Source: Bombus terrestris
Taxonomy: Eukaryota; Arthropoda; Insecta; Hymenoptera; Apidae
Assembly: GCF_910591885.1 (NCBI RefSeq)
Contig: NC_063271.1
Span: forward strand, 19,235,334 to 19,299,333
Direction of reading: 5' to 3'
Length of the DNA stretch: 64,000 nucleotides
The position numbers and the translations under genes are program-made. Every line of letters begins with the position of its first letter. Within the stretch, counting starts at the first letter, position 1. This document shows positions 1 through 13,972 of the stretch, piece by piece. The notes beneath the pieces were generated by a model that searched no databases, was not told where the DNA came from, and saw nothing but the letters and a program-made list of their open reading frames with translations.

Positions 1-1493
1 TGATCGATACAACGCAACGCCGCGACCAGAAGAAAAGAAGCGTTTCTCGGTGCGATCTACGCGACGTGACTGATTGAAAACGGACGCTTCCGCATGTGTC
101 AGTAATAAATTATGTGCAATTGGTGAACACTTTTATTGTGATGTCGGTTGAACCATCACGGTACTTATCGCACGCTGACAACTTCTATGAATTTTAATTA
201 TTAGTAGTCGCTTGAAACAATCTTTGTTAAATGTTTGCATCTTGAAGGCGTTACTCGTTTTATGGTCTTCATCGTGTTTGAAATTGATAAAATTGATTCT
301 TATTAGTGTTCAAACGCCACGGTATTTGAGAGATTATTATGTACATTATCATTATAGAATAAAATTTTACATAGCTCCTTAAATACTTTATTAAAAAGTT
401 AGAGCAAAAATACGAAATGATCACTTGATCGCACAAATGAGTGCTTTTCTGTTCGACACCATACAGGAATAAATCGTTAGTTCACGTAATAATTCCTTTA
501 AATATTGTCCGTCATCATGAATGCAGGATGACATCTATGGAAAATGGAATCTATTGTATTAGTAATTTCGCGTTATTTTCCTTAATCACAGCAAATATTT
601 CCTTTGCATTAACCCCTAACGTGCATCTATTTGTGTTTGATAAACTGTTTCTTTCACAGTTTCGCGCAAAAATTCATTGACATAATATCTAGTGATCTTG
701 GAGATCAAGGAATTCATCGTCCTCGACCTATCCATCGTTGAGGATAATGGTCATTTAACCAATACCGTACTGGTTGAACAAATCAAAGACTTTAGCAAGT
801 ATACATTAGAGTTTGTGTAAACGTATCAAATGGATATCGACAATGTGTTCTTATGCTGTGTCGGCGAAACAATTCGCTATCATTTTATATTTTTGTTGCA
901 ACTTTAATAAAGAATTTAGAAGCCTACGTTTATATAAAAATTTCTTCTTAATTTTATTGATGGAATATACTGATAAAGCTTTGTAAAATGAAATTGAAAT
1001 ATCTTGTATTTATTTCTAATAGTAGACACTGTAATCGTTTTGCTGTACCTATTAAAACATTTGTTAATGGAATCATCAATTTTGTTTACCTCTAATAAGC
1101 GACAAAAATTAACTTCAAGACCATTATTGAAAAGGGAATATAGAAATACAAGGGATGAGTATTAAAATCAAAATAACACGAAAAACGATTCTTTAACTGC
1201 CTATTGCTTTGGCAGGTGTAATTGTGTTAAAATACAAGTAAATATACAATATAATCAATAGAAAAATTCATTTGAATTCATTATGTTGATAATTATAATT
1301 CTATGGTGGCATTCTGTAATCAAAATAATAGAGCGCAAAAGTCACGAGGGACCTGTCTTCCACAATTCCCTTGGCTGACTATAATCGACTGTTTCTACTA
1401 ACCGTCTTGCGGTCGCTTTTAAGTCCCGCCAGTTTCATTTGACGTACTTAGACGTGGACAAGTTTCACTCGCGTAATTTTCCCAAGTTAAATA
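1..1493. other. AT-rich DNA, no gene seen
   Basis: I see no coding exon, RNA gene or clear repeat. Open frames here are short (79 codons at most), begin at non-ATG codons and match nothing I recognise. Confidence 0.6.
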
Positions 1494-1495
1494 TA

Positions 1496-1691
1496 CCGGG
1501 TGGTCCATGAATCAATCGCCACAATATATGTATAAAGCATGACTGATAAGGGGAAAAAAGTTCATCGATTGATTCATTGATATCAGTATATTTCTAATGT
1601 AAAATTAAATTTTTGTACATGAACCTCTTCAATTGTTCCGGTGTTTAGACTTGGACCTATAATTATCTCGCATATATTTTATGACACCCTG
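1496..1691. mobile_element. Possible 196-bp MITE with TA flanks
   Basis: The segment begins CCGGGTGGTCC and ends GACACCCTG, so its ends form an imperfect short inverted repeat (CCGGGTG against CAGGGTG). Both ends abut TA dinucleotides (1494-1495 and 1692-1693), which would fit a TA target duplication. It has no coding capacity. The terminal repeat is only about 7 bp, so this is a tentative call. Confidence 0.3.
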
Positions 1692-1693
1692 TA

Positions 1694-4600
1694 CTATATG
1701 TCTGCGTATATGTATTATGTAACCACTATCGAAGCTCGTGGTTGGAGAACACGATGAATCTGTCCCACGGAACGGGCTTGCCAATTATAACATCGTAACC
1801 TGTTTCAGAACAGCGCAGGATAACAGAGAAGATTCGAGGAGAAAAAAATAGAGAGTAGGGGTGAGCGAAAAAAGTTAAAAGACGGTACACATTAGAGAGA
1901 AGCTTGAGAGTAGCAGTGGGACCCGATGGCCGCACTATCTTAACTAATCTTAACTTGGCTGAAAGTTCGTAACCAATCCCGTAGGAGCTCCAGCACCTGA
2001 CTTTGCTAACACAGGAAACGGTTTCGGGGGACCGTTACAGGACATCCAGTTCAATCAGTAATCAAACTAATGGCCGATACAATAATCTATCTCACGATAA
2101 CGCGACCTCATCGTATTTCTCGCGTTTGAAATTGACATTTAATCAATCAATTGAACCGATTTCCCTTTTTTTTTACGGGGAAGGTAGCTATTGGTATTAA
2201 TCGAATGTACAATGCAAAAGGAGGAACGATACTGATACTAGATGTTACGAAATAAAATATAATATACATAAAAAAATACATATAAATGTATAAGGAATAG
2301 AAGGATAGAACATAAAAGCAAATTGGTGAAATTTTTAATTTGATATAAATTATTTAAAAAACTATATATTTTAAATATAATATAAATAAAATAAATAAAA
2401 GTTTAAGTTTTAATTGTATTAAACTGAAGTGAAATGTAAGGTCAGGTTTCTAGATTCGTGCAACCTGAAAGATATAAATCTTATATCCGCCACTGTAATT
2501 ATTGCACATCCATTCTAATTCTCTGGCACATTTATCCACTGTGAACGTATATTTATCGCAAACGCAAGTCTTGATAGAAATATATTCGGATCAACTCATT
2601 TGGGATACATAAATCAAGGTGGAAGTTGGTTGGAAACCCCAAAACCGACTGGCAAAAGTTTGAAACACGAGCCAATGATTTCGGTTCGGATATCGACATT
2701 ATGCTTTTCTCTGTATTATGCGAATATAATATATGTATTTTAATGTAACAATTCGGAGACCACAACAGGGTTAAATATTGGATCTGTTTCCTTATTGTTG
2801 TAAGTTCTCTAATTCCCAAAAATAGTGACTGAAAATTTTTTACTGGATTGTAATCAATCAATTATACCAAGATCGGAATTGGCGATCACAGAATTCGACT
2901 GTTGGGTTAAAGGAAACGTTGTTTCACAAAACGAACCGAGATTTTGATCATGCACATACATCCATCTATGAACGCAAGTAGGTGAATGCACATTCGACGA
3001 AGAGCTGCGGGGATGTAAATTGAAAATAGGCGTTACGTTAGAATTCTAGGTGAAACTCGAAACATGTATAAATGCTTTCTATATCTACGGATATACATAT
3101 ATTTTATAGAAGGTAAAGGGCAAATAGCGTCGGTACAAAAAAAGAAACATATTAAGTCGTTGCAAAATGTTCATCGCTTTGTCGTAAATGTATAACTTCA
3201 TTTCGCAACGCATAAACGCTAAATCAAATACGATTACTCATTTATGGAACTTTCGTAAACGCCCTGCACTTACTGTCTATTTAAGGCGCTATATGGAAAA
3301 ATCACCTCGTATCAGGTAACGTGGAATCATTAAATTATCATTTAAACGGACATTATTGTGAAAGAAGTAATGAGATGATGTAATTTGGTGGTTGTTGAAT
3401 TATATATTAGTTGTAATATCATCAATACTTTTTAACTCTGTAGAGAATAATTAAAATATTTAATAACGCGTACTTAATATCTGTATTAATATTAAACCAT
3501 CCTGAATATTCTCACAGTTTTAATCTATTTATTTTGAAAAAACATAACTCCACTGAAATTAAACATTTTTGCTTTGAAAGATTTCAATAACGTTCCGTAC
3601 AACGCATTAAAATTTGGGCCTACGTTAAAAATCTAACCTCTAAAGTAAAAAAGTTACTGAAACAAGAAGTTAATAATTTCAAAACAAAATACAAAGTCGT
3701 AATGTTCCTTTAAAAATAGATAATCGTTATTTAATTACTGAAGTATTACAGAATCGTTTAATTTTATTCACTATTAAACTTAATAGCAACTTTGTAACAC
3801 GACTGACTGTCTTATACCTTTGATTATACTTGATAGTACTTCCAATTATATAAAATATGCTCCAGTTCAACAAATACGATAAGCATACTATTACCGTGCC
3901 GTGATAATCAAGCAATTAATATACAGTTAATTACCTTAAAAAAAAAGAAACAGCAATATTGCCTAGAACATAAAGTGATAGATTGGACGATACGAATAGA
4001 ACTGCAAGAAATTACATCTTGTCGTACTATAATGCTACCGTATCATCGCACTATCGTACTATCGTATCATCGTACTAGAAAAATGGGAAAGTGATAATGC
4101 TCTCGATAAAATTATCTAATTACACACATAATACGTAAAGCGCACAGAATGAAGAAACAAAAAATTCGTTGTCAATATATTGAATCTTAAAAGTATGGTT
4201 TTATAAGAGATAAAAATATAGCTTATCATGTTTCTCACTCGTGGCCTTCACATTAAATTTTCATTTGACGTATAAAAGAATTTCGTAAATTCTATAAACA
4301 TTATATAGATCAATTTTCCGAATCTTCTCTAAACGTGAACCGTGCAGTGTTATTTCAAGGACCAGACATCGTAGCTTGAACTCTACTCGAACGTTTCCGC
4401 ATAGAAAACGGTAACACGTCCACGAAACAATGGAAACGGTCTATCTGGAACGAGAATCGCGTTGAAGAAGCTGCAAGGATGGGACAGAGATCCTAGATCA
4501 CTTCTGCTACATGGTGCAATGGAAGAAACCATCCGTTAAAGTTTATATTCTACACTCGACGCTTTTCTACCATCACCGGAACTGCAGTGTTCCTGACGAT

Positions 4601-5640
4601 ATACGTACGCCTGCCATAAGTCGTACTGTGCGAATACTGTTATTTTCCAGCCACCTTCCTGCATATCTCGTTGTAAGTGCGTTTTTTAAAGAAACGAACA
4701 CCTTGGTAGCTTACATTAACTGGAACGTGTTAACTAGCGCTCAACCGAAATAGAATTCAGAGAAATAAGAAGGGAATCAATTGTTTATCGAAAGCAATCT
4801 AACTGGAACCTAGCAATTAAATGAACACGTTACAACCCTCAATTTCCAAATCGTATTCACATGGAAGCGGAGAAGTTGACTGAGTCACGACACAAGTTTC
4901 GTCGAAATGATTCGAATGCCGCATTGCAGACGAATAAACCTCGCCGTCTGACCAGCAACAAAAACGAAAGAATTTAATTAATTTTGCCTATTCCTTTAAT
5001 AACACGAATATAATAAGATCTCTATAATAACGCTTGAATTTAGAGATCTTTGATTAAAAATTCCGTTTTAACGGAAGTGAACGAAACTCATCTGTGTTCT
5101 TCGTAAGTACAGACGATGGAAGCATGGTATTATCTAGAGCATTCATAGAGAAAAAGCAATTAGCGTTTACTTGATCTCTTTGTGCGTCTGACAACCACTG
5201 TTTCCGCTGCTATCACTATTGTGCACGGATTATACGGATAAATGAGAATCGATATGAAGCTGTTGGAGGACAATTGCGCAATAGATGCGTCACTGTAAAT
5301 GAGTCATTTTAAGAGGTAGTCGAGAAGAAAAATCTTATTCAATGACTGGTGTTATTTTTCAGTGTTATCTAATAGATGGATCACAGGTTAATTTAAATCC
5401 TTAACCTTAACTTTAGTCTGTATTACTTTGTAGTATTTGAACGTATTGTGCATATTTTTTACAAGATTGAAGCGTGTGAGAATACAAAATTCTAATTTAA
5501 TATTTAATAAGTACTAAAAATTTTCAACCAGAAATAATAACAGCAATCTCTCAATAAACAATTTCCCATCATCCACAAATTAGGAATACGCTGTTACTTA
5601 AAGAACTGAAAAGTTTATCAATTTGTTTTACTTCTATTAC
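1694..5640. other. Intergenic AT-rich DNA
   Basis: No supported gene. Open frames at 2003, 2553, 3727 and 4511 are short and unrecognised. The only internal structure noticed is the short tandem array at 4022-4077. Confidence 0.55.
4022..4077. repeat. Short tandem array of an ATCGTACT-like unit
   Basis: About five imperfect copies of an 8-10 bp unit (ATCGTACT, ATCGTATC, ATCGCACT) follow one another. This is an ordinary minisatellite-like tract. Confidence 0.6.
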
Positions 5641-6147
5641 TCAATCATTAATTATAAGACGAATCAACCAAAAAATCCCCACTAATCCCAAACATTGATT
5701 ACCTTTGTCATGCAACTGCCGACAAAACAGTCTCTCGTGTAAATAATTCACCAGGTGTTTACAGTTTTGAATACTCTCATGTACACAAGTAGGAAACAAG
5801 CCAGTCTCAGGACGTACATTCGCATAATGCATGGCTGTATCATCCATTGCTTCCTCGAAAGCCAGTATACCTTCATCTCGTTCTATCTCCGACGAACGAA
5901 TTCTCCAGTGTATTATTTCCGCGAGTAGTAATTCTGCCATGGAACGCATTATTTCTAACGAAAGCGGATAAAATACAGTTAGTCGCCGTTTAGCGGTCCG
6001 CTTTACAGGTTCTCGCGTGTTTCCGCCAGCATAGCCGCGAGCCGCATGTTTGTTAACCAATGGCGAAGGCGATAAACGTTTCCAAGGAAAGAAACGATTG
6101 GCAGAAACGATCGTGTCAGATAGCAGAATACGATCGATTTCTTCCAT
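5641..6147 (-). CDS. Unidentified 168-codon open frame
   Basis: This is one of the longest ATG-initiated open frames in the first 24 kb. It starts MEEIDRILLSD and ends LIRLIIND. The stretch is less AT-rich than its surroundings. The product shows no signal peptide, no repeat and no domain I recognise; it has a basic segment near residues 45-56 and scattered cysteines. In DNA of this composition such a frame is unlikely but not impossible by chance. It could be a single exon of a longer gene, a decayed transposon frame, or noise. I assign no function. Confidence 0.22.
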   Translation of the reverse strand: MEEIDRILLSDTIVSANRFFPWKRLSPSPLVNKHAARGYAGGNTREPVKRTAKRRLTVFYPLSLEIMRSMAELLLAEIIHWRIRSSEIERDEGILAFEEAMDDTAMHYANVRPETGLFPTCVHESIQNCKHLVNYLHERLFCRQLHDKGNQCLGLVGIFWLIRLIIND

Positions 6148-6249
6148 TCTCCAGGTGTTTTACGCGATAAATTGGTAGCAACGAGATATATTGTACTATA
6201 CAGAGTTCTCCAGTGCTCTGTTCTCTGATACAATCGGGCATCGTGCAAG

Positions 6250-9200
6250 GGGCGATTCTACGTGAAAAAATAAGTCGAAAATATATATGTAGGATAACAA
6301 TTTTTCGTATGTCGCATCATTTCCGAGAAAATCGAGACCGAAAATTTGCGAGTACATTAAACTTGGCTAATTCCTTTAATCAGATTTTTAAATGGAATAA
6401 AAATATGACATCAGAATATTTCATTAAAATAGAACAACCCGTATGTGATTCCGTATAATATTAGATTATTTGTATAACAAAACCACGAAAAATATGAACA
6501 ATAAACAATGAATTCAATAAATTTCATTCCTAGCTGATCGTATAACATTTTGCCAAGATTTTTATTCTTCAACGGACACTTTCAGACAAATTTAATGTGA
6601 GCACTCGTTTCAGATAATATATAGCAAAAGCAAAAAGAAATAGCGAGATCATTTTATAGGTGGGAAGAAAAAGAATCGGTCGATTGGCGACTTGCTAGCT
6701 CAGGATTCGTGGGTAACTGGTCATTCGCGTCGTTTATCAAAAGAAACATATTTTTCAGTTTGATATTTCCCTGAGACAGGCGGAGTGAAAAAAAAATGAG
6801 ATTCCAATGATTCCACCAATGAATAGAACAATACAGTTTCTTATAAACTGTTTAAAATATTAACAATTTTTTTCATTAAACATAATATCTAAAACTTTCT
6901 TGTATATGGCTATGATTCCGCTTATTAAGTTTATTAGAGTGCTGATGACAGACAAATATGTGCTTCTTAAATTAGGCAGCATGTTTACTAAGTTACCATG
7001 TAATGGGTCAATGTCAAATTTTGAGATGTAATACTTGTATGTAACATCAAAACTGAGAGGCACGCTCTCTTATTATATAATCTAATGTAACAAACTTAAT
7101 ATAATATTAATAAAAAAAACTTATTCATTGGTTTAATAAGACTTGGATAACATCGAAGCCAAACTAGCTTAACATAGAACACGAACAGGCACATACACGT
7201 AATAGCTAAGCCGGTGAACGGAAAGCAAGGTGATTCCCACAGTAGTTCGTGTGTGGTATGTCTTGGCCGATAATTAGGTATCGATTTCCACGTACCACGA
7301 GAATGCCTGCAATAATCGACTTCACACGTTCCAGTATCTTCGCTCTGTTGACTGTACCGCTCCGAAATCGAGCTATTTACCGCGCTTTTTCGAATCGTTC
7401 TACCTCCAAGAGTAAGGAAGAAAAAGCTAGAAAGGGAGAAAGGAAGAGAGAGAGAGAGAGAGAGAAAGGGAAGTCCATTAATCATGAAACAGGAACGCAA
7501 GAGATAGGATAGCGTCACGGAAATGAGGCAAAAATGCCGTGGAAGAGCGGCGCATAATTCGCCGGCAAACTCCCGTCCGGAAAATACTATCAAGCAAGGA
7601 AACGATTTGTAGCCCGATCATAGATTATAGCGACGATACAAGAAGTAAGAGGACGTTTGAGAACTATTCGTTGACTCAAATTATTTGACTTTTTGAGTGC
7701 ACAGGGTACTTCGTTTGCCTTGGGTTCCTTAATATTATTTAATTTAAATTTACTATTTACATTTAATTTGAAAGCATTATATAACCGCGAATAACTGTCT
7801 TTGAGATATTATCATTTTTGTTTCGTAATTTATATTTTGTAGAAACAATAGTTTGGACTTTAAAGAGACTCGGAGGTTTTAAGAAAAGCTCGACGCTATA
7901 GTTTTCTTGAGCAAGAATCAGCGTGTACGTGAGATACAGACATTTATTTTGAAGACAATGGTAGAGGCTACATAAAGAATAAAGCCTGTAATAAAAGAAA
8001 AATGATGGCATTATCGTTAAAAAAGGAGAAAAATTATAAACACCGTGATAGGAGGCAAAAAATTCTGCAATTATTAAAATCCACTGAGAGGACGAAAATA
8101 ATAAAACACATCGAATGTTAGATGTATATATTTAAATGAGAAAGGAGAAAAAACAGAGATAATTATTATGCGAATATTTACGCTACAAAGGACATAAATC
8201 ATATTCGCGTATATGTAAAGACATTTAATTTTTAATTTAGTTTAAAAAATAGAAGATAGCCTAGTCGAATGATTAAAGATTTATGTAAATAATAAATTAG
8301 ATTTAATATAATAATAAATAGTAATAAATTTGATTTATCAAAATAGCATCAAATTATCTGCAAAAGTACGTGGTTATATACCATATTTAATTTTTAATAA
8401 GTTTATTATTATAATGATGATTTAAATATTGCCCTACATAATTTGTTAATATACTAAATGAGTTTGCAGTTAATATTTGATGTATTATCGACTGGAACGT
8501 TTGCTTCTGCAAATTACCCTCCCATGTTTAATTTTAATAATTGCAATTTATTTAAAAGGAAAAATGCTTGTATGTATAAAATAAAATACTCAGTTCTTGC
8601 TTTTCCTTGAAAACTAAATGTAATTTCGTCGATTTTAGAGCGTCATAATTTACTGGATGATTCGAAATTATTCAATTCTCTATACCACTGTTAGACTCAC
8701 TCCAATGATCTGTTTCACAAGGTTGCGGAACATGCTTGTTACGCGTGTAACAGCAAACACGCTTGACCATGCAATTAATCCAAACTGTTATCGTCATCTA
8801 CCGTGTTGTATGACAGATTCTAACACTCTGTGCATCGATTTAGGCCGCGTAATAGAGTGAGCAGCTTGTAGCAAAGTGAATGGTCTAGTGCAAACGTAAT
8901 TTAGACTACAATTAGTCTTGTCTTACAAATTATTTTGCACTTTTGATGCTACATTTATCCTTCTTTCGTAATTACGTATTTAACTTATGTACATACTTAT
9001 AATATGTTTAATTTTACAAAATATGACCATTTGAATTCACATTACAGTTTAATTTTATGTTTATAATTGCAGATTTGTTGGAACACGATACAACATAAAA
9101 AATCAAAAGATAATAGTGAAAATGTTAATGCTCATCAATCAATGATTAGTAATTTGAAATTTGTACGTATGTATGAAAAGTTGAGGAAGTTGAGTAGTAA

Positions 9201-12200
9201 TGCGCTTAATCGTGATAATTATAATTTAAAGACAATCTCCATTATCATGGTAATCTTCATAATCGCGAATGACTTGAAATTATTTTAATGATATGAAACC
9301 GTTGAATATTGAATATAATAATGGTGCATGTGAAATATTTCAATGTATGAATTCTACCAAATTATGTAATTACGTTCATATAAACTTTCTGGTGTTGGTA
9401 TTATTTTAATATCGTAGAAATATTTTATTATCCCAATCAACATTCATATTAATCTACAGTTACTGCAAATATAAATTTTCCAACTGCAAAACCACAATTA
9501 TCGATTTCACCATTTCAACTTCGAAACTAAGTATCGAGACTGTATGCATTTAATTTGTTGGGAACAATTGTCGCAATGCAGCGTGTGGTTACTTTGCATA
9601 CTTCCTGTTCGACTGTGTATCGAATTATCTTAACTACTCAATCGTGAAATAGAACTGAGGTAAACGTGTGGCAGATTAATTACTTCCCATAAATTTCAGT
9701 TTAAGAGATGGCATTTCTCTTATTTTCTGACATATCTGTATCTATAATATTTGATATTCGAAATGTAAAATTCTCTAACGTTTTCATTAAGGCGTCGATT
9801 GATTATAAAATGACATACTGGTACCGGATAATTTTCAATTACAATACCATTATACGTATGTACAATGTACGTATGTTATCAGTATATTTTGTCAAATGGA
9901 TCGATGGTGAGCTGTTGAAATCTTTGTATAATGAATTCGGCGGTATATAATAGAGCGTTCTCTGGACTTAATTAAATGCTAACTACTTCACGATCGTGCA
10001 TTCGGTATTCAGGTCGAAAGAGCTTTCAAATTGGAAGTGATAAAAGCGAATAGAGGGGAAAAAAGCTTGACGTGACGTTTGACCCTTTTTTTCTCCCGCC
10101 ATGGAAAGTTGTTGCACCTGAACAGGTCGCATGTATTATCTCTATTATAACTTCACACAGATACAACAAATTCTCTTTCGAACCTTATTTTCAATATTTA
10201 AAAGAAATACGAGAAATAGTATTAATAATATGTCTATTAAATGGAAATAATTCATGGAAACAGAAAATGTCAGTGCAGTGCAGACATTTTTAAAACTTTT
10301 GTCAAAAATATCTTATATACCTGTAGTATCAAAAAAAGAGGGACGTGTACGCTTTGTTACGCTGCGAGGTTTTAGTATGGGTCGCGATTCTGGCCGTCGC
10401 TCGCGGTCCTACAATGTCGCAGGGGGATCACCTTATTTGCCCGACGGAGGGCATACAATGTATCGACGAGCGCATGGTCGTCACCAAGCAGCGACTTCCA
10501 GAAACGTCGATTGTTTGTTGTTTCGGTCTGTTGTTTCAAAAGAATGCGGCATATGTGATCATAGGCGCGAACGGTGGCGTGATCCGAGCGTAGTGGGGGT
10601 CGTCTCCCCGAGAAGACCAAGAAATGATCCAAGGTCAAAGCAGTCCTTTTTAAAGATTCTAAGAGCACACATCGAGAGGTCGGGTTGTAAAACCGCTAAG
10701 CCGAACGAACGCGTTAACATTGTTTATCACTGAATAATCCATCACTCTTTATCATTATATTCATCGTTATTAAATACACAAACTATATCACCTTGTTAAC
10801 AAGTAAAACATCCTTACTTGTCCTTCCTCTAAAATCCATTAAGCCACTAACCCACTACATACCTTTCTAATAAATATTTGAGTATTGGCAAAAGATTATT
10901 CATAATATATGTATTTTAAGTAAATTTAATTATAAACAATTCCTGACAAAATATTAAACTTTATTTCTAAATGATTCACTTCACTGTATCAAATTTAATA
11001 ACTGTAAATCACTACCATAGGATTATGTAGGATATTTTTATTTATCGATAGATCTATTTACAATGGATTAAACAGGAAACGATGATTATTTAACATGGCC
11101 ATGGATAAGTAGACCTTTTTTCCGCGTAACTATTTGACTGAAGAACCGACGACACATTGAGGGCCCGCTCGGTCCATTGAAGTTTCTAGACCCGTTTGGC
11201 CTGTCGACACCTTTGGCTTCCTCGCAACATTTTTTATGGTTCACCCGATATTTCTTAGGCCATTTGTCCATGATACTACAATTATTTCACTGCAAAAGCA
11301 GTACAAATTCAGTTTATGTATTAACTATTCTTAAAGATATTGTGCATTGATGTCAAATCCGATTTAATATGTATAATTAAATTTTCTTTAATTTCTTGTT
11401 TACACGTTCATAATAAAAATAACAATAACTTTGCATCTATTAAAATAATTACGTTTCACTGGATTTTCGGGTAATTTAATTAATTTCTGAATGATATTAT
11501 TTTGACATCGTCAAAGAAATGTATCGCATCCAAAGTAATATTAATAGGAGCAAAATTACAATTTATTTCTTATTATGTAAATAACAACTGGTCATCCGCA
11601 CAAGAAGAATATCTTAATGTAACACAGGAGACTTCAAATTAACAATATTTAATAAAAATAATAACAAAAAATTCTCCAAATTTCTAAAAAAAACATTTGC
11701 GAATTAACTCGATAATCCAACGAATCTAATTCTCAAATTCAAATAATTATTACCGCGGCGATTCCAGACGTTAGAAAGGAGCAATAACAATGACTTCCCT
11801 TTTCATTCTATTAAGCGACAAATTAAGCATGCAAATGCCTTTTCGTACTAGGTCTGACGTTTCCTTGGTGTAATTATCAAACTGCTATCTGCGGAACATT
11901 ATCAGTTCCCCTTTTTCTTTATTTGATTTTAACTTAGGCAAAGGTGTGCGCAAGCAAGCCAAGCTGCGCTGTCGGAACTCAAGGCAACTGCTATTATTTC
12001 CGCTGAAACTGCAGAATTTCCGTGTCCCTGGCACACTGCAGTCCGACAGAAAGGAAAATTCACATTCGAAACATCTGCGGCTGCTTTTCCTGGTCGCCGT
12101 TACAATTAACTTTTAAGAGCTATGCGACGCCAGGTGTCCGTTCGTCGACGCTAAAGAAATTCAAATGTGGATTCGCACGCGAATACTGACTAGCGTGACT

Positions 12201-12399
12201 AGCAATCGCCTATTAATTGAATGAGATGTGGTTGCATTGAATGCGTGTTTTGACGAAATATCGTCCTGATGAATACGACGAAGCAATAAAATACCGCTCA
12301 TATGTTATAATAATGACATGACTCAAAAAATTTGTTAAAAGATTAAGCAATTTAAGGTGGATATAGCCAGATGTGCAGAAGAAAAAAAAAACTTCAACA
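6250..12399. other. Intergenic DNA with weak exon candidates
   Basis: No gene is supported. A (GA)n tract lies at 7445-7465. GC-richer islands with open frames lie at 10,330-10,590 (plus) and 11,086-11,271 (minus). The first contains a hydrophobic stretch (LVWVAILAVARG) that could be a signal peptide, but it lacks an ATG and a convincing splice donor. Other open frames overlap simple sequence or are short. Confidence 0.45.
7445..7465. repeat. (GA)n microsatellite
   Basis: An uninterrupted GA run of about 21 bp, the first of five such tracts in the left third of the window. It underlies the long overlapping open frames seen here on both strands, which are therefore not treated as genes. Confidence 0.85.
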
Positions 12400-12472
12400 G
12401 CCTCCATAGCTCAGGGGTTAGAGCACTGGTCTTGTAAACCAGGGGTCGAGAGTTCAAATCTCTCTGGAGGCA
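12400..12472 (+). tRNA. tRNA-Thr (anticodon UGU)
   Basis: A 73-base cloverleaf. The acceptor stem GCCTCCA pairs fully with TGGAGGC and is followed by discriminator A. The D arm holds the A-box-like AGCTCAGGGGTTAGAGC. The anticodon stem CTGGT/ACCAG frames TGT at 12,433-12,435, which reads ACA (Thr). The T arm carries GTTCAAATC, the B box. There is no intron. A TTTT run a few bases downstream would serve as the RNA polymerase III terminator. A second copy lies at 17,096 on the same strand. Confidence 0.95.
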
Positions 12473-13941
12473 AAATTTTGCATGACTACTCCGTCTTTTC
12501 ATACTTTTGCCGATGGTATCGGTCAAGTAAAGTTCGCGTTAAGAAACTCATATATATTGGAACTGTACGCAAATTCGGAATAAGAGATATCACGTGGTAG
12601 CAAAAATTCATTGAATGATTAATTTTTAAAAATGTATTTTTCTTTTGCAAGCTGAAAGAGAACAAATCAGAAGATTAAGGAATAGAAAAAATAAAATAGA
12701 AATCGTAAAAAGGAAACTAAACATGTAAGGAACGACAGAGAAAAAATGATATTATGATTAAGAAGATGTAAAAATTGACAGATTGTTAGTTTGGGTGTTA
12801 AAGTATTAGAACCATCTCAAATATCGTGTCTAATTATTTGCTACATTTTCTACAAAATACACTGGGTGTGTCGACAAACTTGGCTATCTTATTTTACACT
12901 ACATTATTTCCGAAGCAAAGCTGTCTATCGAGATATCTGAATAATTTACGTCACATTATACGAGGTGGGCAACATTTAAATAGGATAGTCAGAGGGAAAG
13001 ATGTATCGTTCGAAACTCTGGACATAAGTGGGAAACGGATATATCATTCCTTGGTAAATTTACAAGATAGCAATAACGGTGGGCGTGCTGCTGCGAACGA
13101 CCCTGTTCTAACGTGAACGGGAACGATGTATTTCGAAATTCCCTATAATTTCTACCACGTATCGTTGAATATACGATGCCTTTATATTACCGAACAAACT
13201 GGGCTCGGGACACGGAGCATTCTCCCTCTTCCAACAATGCTAAAGTACTTTGTGCACGGGGCTGACTTACAATTCACCCCTCCGCGGTCTTTGTTGCGCG
13301 AATTTATCGATTTCTTACCCCGATACCTGTTCGATATCGTTCGAACGTCGAGAAAGTTGGCAAAAAGCCACCATTAATTTACGAGCTATAAAGAGTCATT
13401 GTTTTACCGCCGAATAAAAGCCCAGAAGAAATTTCGAATGCTTGCTGAAAGTCCAAGAAAAAGGACGATGGTTCCTTAACTGATCCCTCTTTTTCCTCCA
13501 TTGAGTTTGATAGATCGTAATTAAAAGGTTTTCAAAGATTGTGGAGTAACAATTTAGTGGATAGGGCGAGTTTAGACCTGTAATTTCTTTTTATAATTGT
13601 CCTGAAGCAAACCTCAACTCGAAGTGAGAAATGCAATTACCTTTTGAGCCATATCGCAGCTTTCAATTCAATTATCAATTAATACGTACCAGGAAAAACT
13701 GCTCGGAAATAATCTCACGAGCAAAAGGAAAAACGTATCAAACTCGCGAAACCGATCATCAAAATATAATTGAATCGCATCGACGAAATTGATACATGGA
13801 GAAGCGGAGAATAATGAATATCGAGGATAGTGTGACGTTCGAAAACATTTCGGAACTCGTTTATCGTAATAGATGGGATAAATTCGAAAACGGTAAGAGT
13901 TAATTTAATAGGAAGTACGTAACGCAGTTTCTGGAGAATCC

Positions 13942-13972
<31 letters not shown>
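13942..13972. repeat. (GA)n microsatellite
   Basis: A GA tract of about 30 bp with one AA interruption. A 165-codon minus-strand open frame runs through it and is attributed to the low-complexity sequence. Confidence 0.85.

Noticed and set aside
7096..7593. 165-codon minus-strand frame and the overlapping plus-strand frame
   Set aside because: Both run through a (GA)n tract giving LSLSLSLP-type or RERERER-type low-complexity peptides; the rest is unrecognised.
10372..10668. 98-codon minus-strand frame opposite the 10.3-kb candidate
   Set aside because: All frames are partly open in this GC-richer island; this one has no recognisable feature.
11086..11271. 61-codon minus-strand ATG frame in a GC-richer patch
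   Set aside because: Short, unrecognised, and without clear splice sites.
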